From Akkermansiaceae bacterium (GTDB lineage: Bacteria > Verrucomicrobiota > Verrucomicrobiia > Verrucomicrobiales > Akkermansiaceae), in the NCBI GenBank assembly GCA_029287105.1, contig JARFRT010000148.1, positions 1 to 8,315 on the forward strand: DNA of 8,315 nucleotides. Reading direction: 5' to 3'. Both the position numbers and the translations under genes were made by a program. Of the stretch, positions 4,896 to 8,315 are shown in pieces (within the stretch, counting starts at the first letter, position 1; every line of letters starts with the position of its first letter). Under the pieces are notes generated by a model. The model was not told the DNA's origin and ran no database searches. It was given only the letters and a program-made list of their open reading frames with translations.

Positions 4896-7406
4896 ATGGC
4901 AGATGCGCAAGAAAAGAAGCTTACACCGATGATGGTACAGTATCAGGCGATGCGGCGATCCCTGCCTGATGACATCCTCCTGTTCTACCGTCTCGGCGAT
5001 TTCTATGAGATGTTCTTCGAGGACGCCAAGAGAGCATCCCGCATCCTCAACGTCGCACACACGAAACGCAACAACATCCCCCTGTGCGGCGTCCCTCACC
5101 ATGCCGCCCAAGGGTACATTGCCAAACTGATCCAGGCCGGCACGCGCGTCGCCATTGCCGAGCAAACCAGCGAACCCCAACCGGGGAAAATCGTCGAACG
5201 CGAGATCGCCCAGATCATTTCCGCCGGAACCGTCAGCGACATCACCCTGCTCGATGACAGCCGCCATAACTACGTTGCCGCAGTCTACCAGGTCGGGAAA
5301 TCCATTGGTCTCGCCTGCGCCGACCACTCGACCGGCGAGTTCACCGTGGCCGAGTTCCCAAATGTGGACGCCCTCAAGGACGCCCTGCAAAGGCTTGCTC
5401 CGAAAGAGCTCATCATCGGCGACGACCAGATCAACACCTTCGGGAGCCTGAGAGGCAGCCTTCCCTACGACGGCTACGCCTTCCTCACCGACCAGGCACG
5501 CTTCGCACTCTGCGACCATTTCAAAGTGCAGTCGCTGCGCGGCTTCGGCTGTGATGGGATGACGGCGGCCATCTCCGCTGCGGGTGCCATCCTCCACTAC
5601 CTCTCCTACCAACTCCGCCGGTCCTGCGACCACCTCCGCCACATCTCCGTCCGCGTTGAAGGCGAGCATGTCATCATCGATGCCTCATCGCAGCGGAACC
5701 TTGATCTGGTCGACTCACCCACCGGCCGGGCGCACTCATTACTGGGGGCGCTCGACCGCACCGCCACCCCGATGGGGGCAAGGAAATTACGCGACTGGAT
5801 CCTGCACCCGCTGCGTGACCTCACCACGCTGACAGCCCGCCAGGACATGATCGCGTCCTTCATCGCCGAACCCTTCCTGCTCGGACAGTGCCGTGAGCAA
5901 CTCAAGGGGATTCGTGACATCGAACGCACAACCTCCCGGCTGTCACAAAACTCAGGCAACGCAAGGGACCTGCTTTCCCTGTTGACATCGCTGCAAAACA
6001 TCCCCGACCTCAAAAGCCATCTGGAAGCACTCAGCGAGCAAGCCCCCGATTCCGAGTATCAAATTGAACTGACCCGGCAACTGCACCTTTTCCCCGAACT
6101 GACCGGTCTGCTTGAAAATGCACTCACGGACGAACCACCGGCAGGAACCAAGGACGGTGGGATCATCCGTGATGGATATCACCCGGAGCTCGACGAACTC
6201 CGCTCGGCATCACGCGATGGCAAACAGTGGCTGGCCGAACTCCAGGAGAGCGAACGCAAACGGACCGGGATCGACACCCTCAAGATCAAGTTCAACAACG
6301 TCTTCGGCTACTTCCTCGAGGTGACCAAGGCCAAGATCAGCCTGGTGCCCGACGACTACCAACGCAAACAAACCATGACCAATGCCGAGCGCTACATCAC
6401 GCCCGAACTCAAGGAAATGGAAAACAAAATCCTCGGCGCGGACGAACGCGCCAAGCAACTCGAGTATGAGGAGTTTGTCAAACTCCGCCAGGCGGTGGCC
6501 GAGGAACTCGACCGACTGCAGCAGTGTGCCGATTCCCTCGCCACCCTCGATGTCTTGCTCGGCCTCGCCGAGTTGGCACAGCTGCACCAGCACGCGAGGC
6601 CCGTCCTCGACGACTCCTGTGACCTCGAGATCACCAACGGCAGGCATCCTGTGTTGGAACAAACATTGGTCGACGAGAAATTCGTCCCCAACGATACCCT
6701 GATGGAGTTCGACAACTCCCGCCTCATCCTCCTCACCGGACCCAATATGGCAGGGAAATCCACCTACATCCGCCAGGTCGCCCTGATCACCCTGATGGCC
6801 CAGATCGGCGCCTATGTGCCTGCGGAAAAGGCCCGCATCGGACTGGTCGACCGCATTTTCTGCCGCGTCGGCGCCTCGGACGACCTCACCAGTGGCCAGT
6901 CGACCTTTATGGTCGAGATGAACGAAACCTCCCTGATCATTAACAACGCCACCCAAAACTCACTGGTCATCCTCGACGAGATCGGCCGCGGCACCGCCAC
7001 CTTTGACGGCCTGTCCATCGCCTGGTCGGTCGCCGAACACATCCACGATGTCATCAAGGCACGCACCCTGTTTGCCACCCACTACCACGAACTCACCGAC
7101 CTCTCCCGAAGCCGTGATGCCGTGGAAAACTACAACATCGCCGTGCGCGAATGGAACGACGACATCATCTTCCTGCGCAAGATCGTCCCTGGCACCGCCG
7201 ACAAGTCATACGGCATCCAGGTCGCCCGCCTCGCCGGCCTCCCACCCGCGATCATCGACCGGGCCAAGGACATCCTCTCCCACCTGGAACTCAACTCGAC
7301 CCGCCCCGAAGCCCGGGGAAAACCAAAGGCCAAAAACACCCGCACCCGCTCGCAGAACATGCCCGACGCCGACTCGCCGCAGATGGACATGTTTAATGAA
7401 CAATAG
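4896..7406 (+). CDS. mutS: DNA mismatch repair ATPase MutS
   Basis: MutS recognises mismatches and small loops, then uses ATP to form a sliding clamp that recruits MutL. The product has 836 residues (E. coli 853). It contains the mismatch-reading motif GDFYEMFF (Phe36, Glu38), the connector and lever/clamp regions (about 125-575, with FNNVFGYFLEVTK and RYITPELKEME), Walker A GPNMAGKST (615-623), the ABC-like signature STFMVEMNETS, Walker B VILDEIGRGT (Asp694, Glu695), ATHYHEL, and a closing helical region GIQVARLAGLP...RAKDILSHLE. The last 38 residues are basic and disordered-looking and end with QMDMF (829-833), which resembles a beta-clamp-binding motif. The ATG at 4896 is chosen because MADAQEKKLTPMM fits the normal family N-terminus. 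The open frame continues upstream to 4317, but that part is antisense to the b562-like gene. There is no Shine-Dalgarno sequence. murI follows after 12 bases. Confidence 0.98.
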   Translation: MADAQEKKLTPMMVQYQAMRRSLPDDILLFYRLGDFYEMFFEDAKRASRILNVAHTKRNNIPLCGVPHHAAQGYIAKLIQAGTRVAIAEQTSEPQPGKIVEREIAQIISAGTVSDITLLDDSRHNYVAAVYQVGKSIGLACADHSTGEFTVAEFPNVDALKDALQRLAPKELIIGDDQINTFGSLRGSLPYDGYAFLTDQARFALCDHFKVQSLRGFGCDGMTAAISAAGAILHYLSYQLRRSCDHLRHISVRVEGEHVIIDASSQRNLDLVDSPTGRAHSLLGALDRTATPMGARKLRDWILHPLRDLTTLTARQDMIASFIAEPFLLGQCREQLKGIRDIERTTSRLSQNSGNARDLLSLLTSLQNIPDLKSHLEALSEQAPDSEYQIELTRQLHLFPELTGLLENALTDEPPAGTKDGGIIRDGYHPELDELRSASRDGKQWLAELQESERKRTGIDTLKIKFNNVFGYFLEVTKAKISLVPDDYQRKQTMTNAERYITPELKEMENKILGADERAKQLEYEEFVKLRQAVAEELDRLQQCADSLATLDVLLGLAELAQLHQHARPVLDDSCDLEITNGRHPVLEQTLVDEKFVPNDTLMEFDNSRLILLTGPNMAGKSTYIRQVALITLMAQIGAYVPAEKARIGLVDRIFCRVGASDDLTSGQSTFMVEMNETSLIINNATQNSLVILDEIGRGTATFDGLSIAWSVAEHIHDVIKARTLFATHYHELTDLSRSRDAVENYNIAVREWNDDIIFLRKIVPGTADKSYGIQVARLAGLPPAIIDRAKDILSHLELNSTRPEARGKPKAKNTRTRSQNMPDADSPQMDMFNEQ

Positions 7407-7418
7407 AGAATTGATCCC

Positions 7419-8213
7419 ATGAACTCCCCCATCGGCATCCTCGACTCCGGACTCGGCGGACTGTCCGTGCTCAATGAAATCCGCAACCTGATGCCGGGTG
7501 AGGATATCGTGTACTTTGCGGACAGCGCGTGGTGCCCGTATGGCCCCCGCCCCGCCGATGAAATCCAGCGCCGCGTCTTTGCCATCACCGACATCTTACT
7601 CGCCCGGCATTGTAAACTGATCGTCATCGCTTGCAACTCCGCCACCATCGCGGCTGTGGAGGCACTGCGCGCCACCTACCCGGTCCCGTTTGTCGGGATG
7701 GAACCCGCCGTCAAGCCCGCCGCCGCCATCACCCGGTCGGGTACCGTCGGCGTGCTTGCCACCGAAGCATCACTCGCAGGGGAAAAATTCCACCGGCTCC
7801 TGCACGATCACGCCGACGGCGTCAAGGTCATCACCCGCCCATGCCCGAACTTTGTCGATCTCGTCGAACGGGGCGAGCTCGATGGGGATCGTGCCCGCGG
7901 CATTGTCGAGGAGGAAACCCTGCCGCTGATCGAAGCCGGTGCGGATGTGCTCGTGTTAGGCTGCACCCACTACCCGTTCTTGCGACCACTCATCCAGGAT
8001 GTCGTGGGCCCCGACGTCAAGATCATCGACACCGGTGCCGCCGTCGCCCGTCACGCCCTGCAACTGCTCAAGAACAGATGCCAACCCGCCAGCCCGCAAA
8101 CATCCTGCCAGGTGATCACCACCGGCGACCTCGACACCCTCAAAAAACTCTTCCCCCAACTCTGCCCCGGCATCCGGGCTGAACTCACATCCTCCCATCA
8201 AATCAAATCCTAA
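7419..8213 (+). CDS. murI: Glutamate racemase
   Basis: MurI interconverts L- and D-glutamate without a cofactor, supplying D-glutamate for the peptidoglycan stem peptide; it acts in the cytoplasm. The length of 264 residues is normal. The two-base mechanism residues are present: IGILDSGLGGLSVL (5-18, Asp9 and Ser10), VIACNSATIA (69-78, Cys72) and VLGCTHYPFL (179-188, Cys182 and His184). Also seen are the substrate-loop segment DSAWCPYGPR (35-44), PCPNFVDLVERGE (141-153) and IDTGAAVA (203-210). The ATG at 7419 directly precedes the conserved N-terminal strand. Only a weak purine stretch (AGAGAA) precedes it. The 12-base gap after the mutS stop suggests one transcript, which is a packing fact and not a functional link. 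A short Ser/Gln tail closes the protein. Confidence 0.97.
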   Translation: MNSPIGILDSGLGGLSVLNEIRNLMPGEDIVYFADSAWCPYGPRPADEIQRRVFAITDILLARHCKLIVIACNSATIAAVEALRATYPVPFVGMEPAVKPAAAITRSGTVGVLATEASLAGEKFHRLLHDHADGVKVITRPCPNFVDLVERGELDGDRARGIVEEETLPLIEAGADVLVLGCTHYPFLRPLIQDVVGPDVKIIDTGAAVARHALQLLKNRCQPASPQTSCQVITTGDLDTLKKLFPQLCPGIRAELTSSHQIKS

Positions 8214-8231
8214 CCCCATTCCAACAAAAAG

Positions 8232-8315
8232 ATGAAATACGTCCTAATCACCATCGTCAGCCTGCTGACCTGCGATGCCCCCACCCTGCATGCCGCCCCG
8301 AAAAAACCGCTCAAC
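8232..8315 (+). CDS. Start of an exported protein, truncated by the window edge
   Basis: Twenty-eight codons are visible, starting 18 bases after the murI stop. The sequence reads MKYVLITIVSLL, then TCDAPTLHA, then APKKPLN. This is a short basic end, a hydrophobic core and a plausible signal peptidase I site after LHA (residue 21), followed by a basic, Pro-rich beginning of the mature chain. Cys13 in LLTC could be read as a lipobox, but Thr at the -1 place is unusual, so a lipoprotein is less likely. AACAAAAAG precedes the ATG, without a Shine-Dalgarno sequence. The short gap suggests co-transcription with mutS-murI. Function cannot be read from this fragment. Confidence 0.6.
   Translation, partial: MKYVLITIVSLLTCDAPTLHAAPKKPLN

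Noticed and set aside
4818..5669. A 283-codon minus-strand open frame opposite the start of mutS
   Set aside because: Its Gly/Val/Asp/Glu-rich composition is typical of the antisense frame of a GC-rich gene. mutS covers most of it, with clear motifs.
6210..6956. A 248-codon minus-strand open frame opposite mutS
   Set aside because: Low-complexity antisense shadow with no recognisable domain. The plus strand encodes the conserved MutS core and ATPase here.
7130..7675. A 181-codon minus-strand open frame across the mutS-murI junction
   Set aside because: Both plus-strand genes are certain. The frame is Ser/Arg/Met-rich in the manner of a shadow.
1..8315. CRISPR arrays, tRNA or rRNA genes, insertion sequences, phage or defence genes
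   Set aside because: No regularly spaced repeats, RNA gene sequences, terminal inverted repeats or transposase motifs were seen. The window is almost fully occupied by housekeeping and signalling genes.

Overview
The window reads as ordinary chromosomal DNA from a GC-rich Gram-negative-type bacterium. Verrucomicrobiota (or a relative in the PVC group) is my best guess. The grounds are the mix of gene types, starts that mostly lack a Shine-Dalgarno sequence, a STAS protein with a long C-terminal tail next to a GAF-domain signalling protein, a glutamate 5-kinase without its PUA domain, and a CBS/DRTGG-containing family II pyrophosphatase. This placement is inference. There is no rRNA or other strong taxonomic marker here. 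Nothing looks recently mobile: I see no transposase, integrase, tRNA, CRISPR array or long repeat. Layout: positions 1-4784 are all on the minus strand, and 4896-8315 are all on the plus strand. Reading the minus strand in its own direction from 4784 downward, the order is: a small exported four-helix protein resembling cytochrome b562, a YraN/UPF0102 nuclease-like protein, a manganese-dependent family II inorganic pyrophosphatase with regulatory CBS and DRTGG domains, and glutamate 5-kinase (proB). These four are packed with gaps of about 30 bases or less and could form one transcript from a promoter at about 4793-4821. A gap of about 115 bases then holds a plausible sigma-70-type promoter. 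It is followed by a STAS-domain anti-sigma-factor-antagonist-like protein and the start of a membrane-anchored GAF-domain protein that runs off the left edge. Reading rightward from 4896 are mutS (DNA mismatch recognition ATPase), murI (glutamate racemase) 12 bases after it, and the first 28 codons of an exported protein that runs off the right edge. How the genes fit together: the STAS and GAF genes look like half of a partner-switching stress or regulatory module, whose phosphatase domain would lie beyond the window. proB (first step of proline synthesis) and murI (D-glutamate for peptidoglycan) both use glutamate, but they sit in separate transcription units and I do not read this as a pathway cluster. 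The cytochrome b562-like gene and mutS are divergently transcribed from a shared 111-base region. The points most worth a second look are the b562-like protein with both haem-ligand positions retained and a promoter so close to its ATG that the mRNA may be leaderless, the Thr at the STAS phospho-acceptor position with an extra C-terminal domain, the PUA-less ProB, and a clamp-binding-like motif at the MutS C-terminus. I found no clearly novel multi-gene system.
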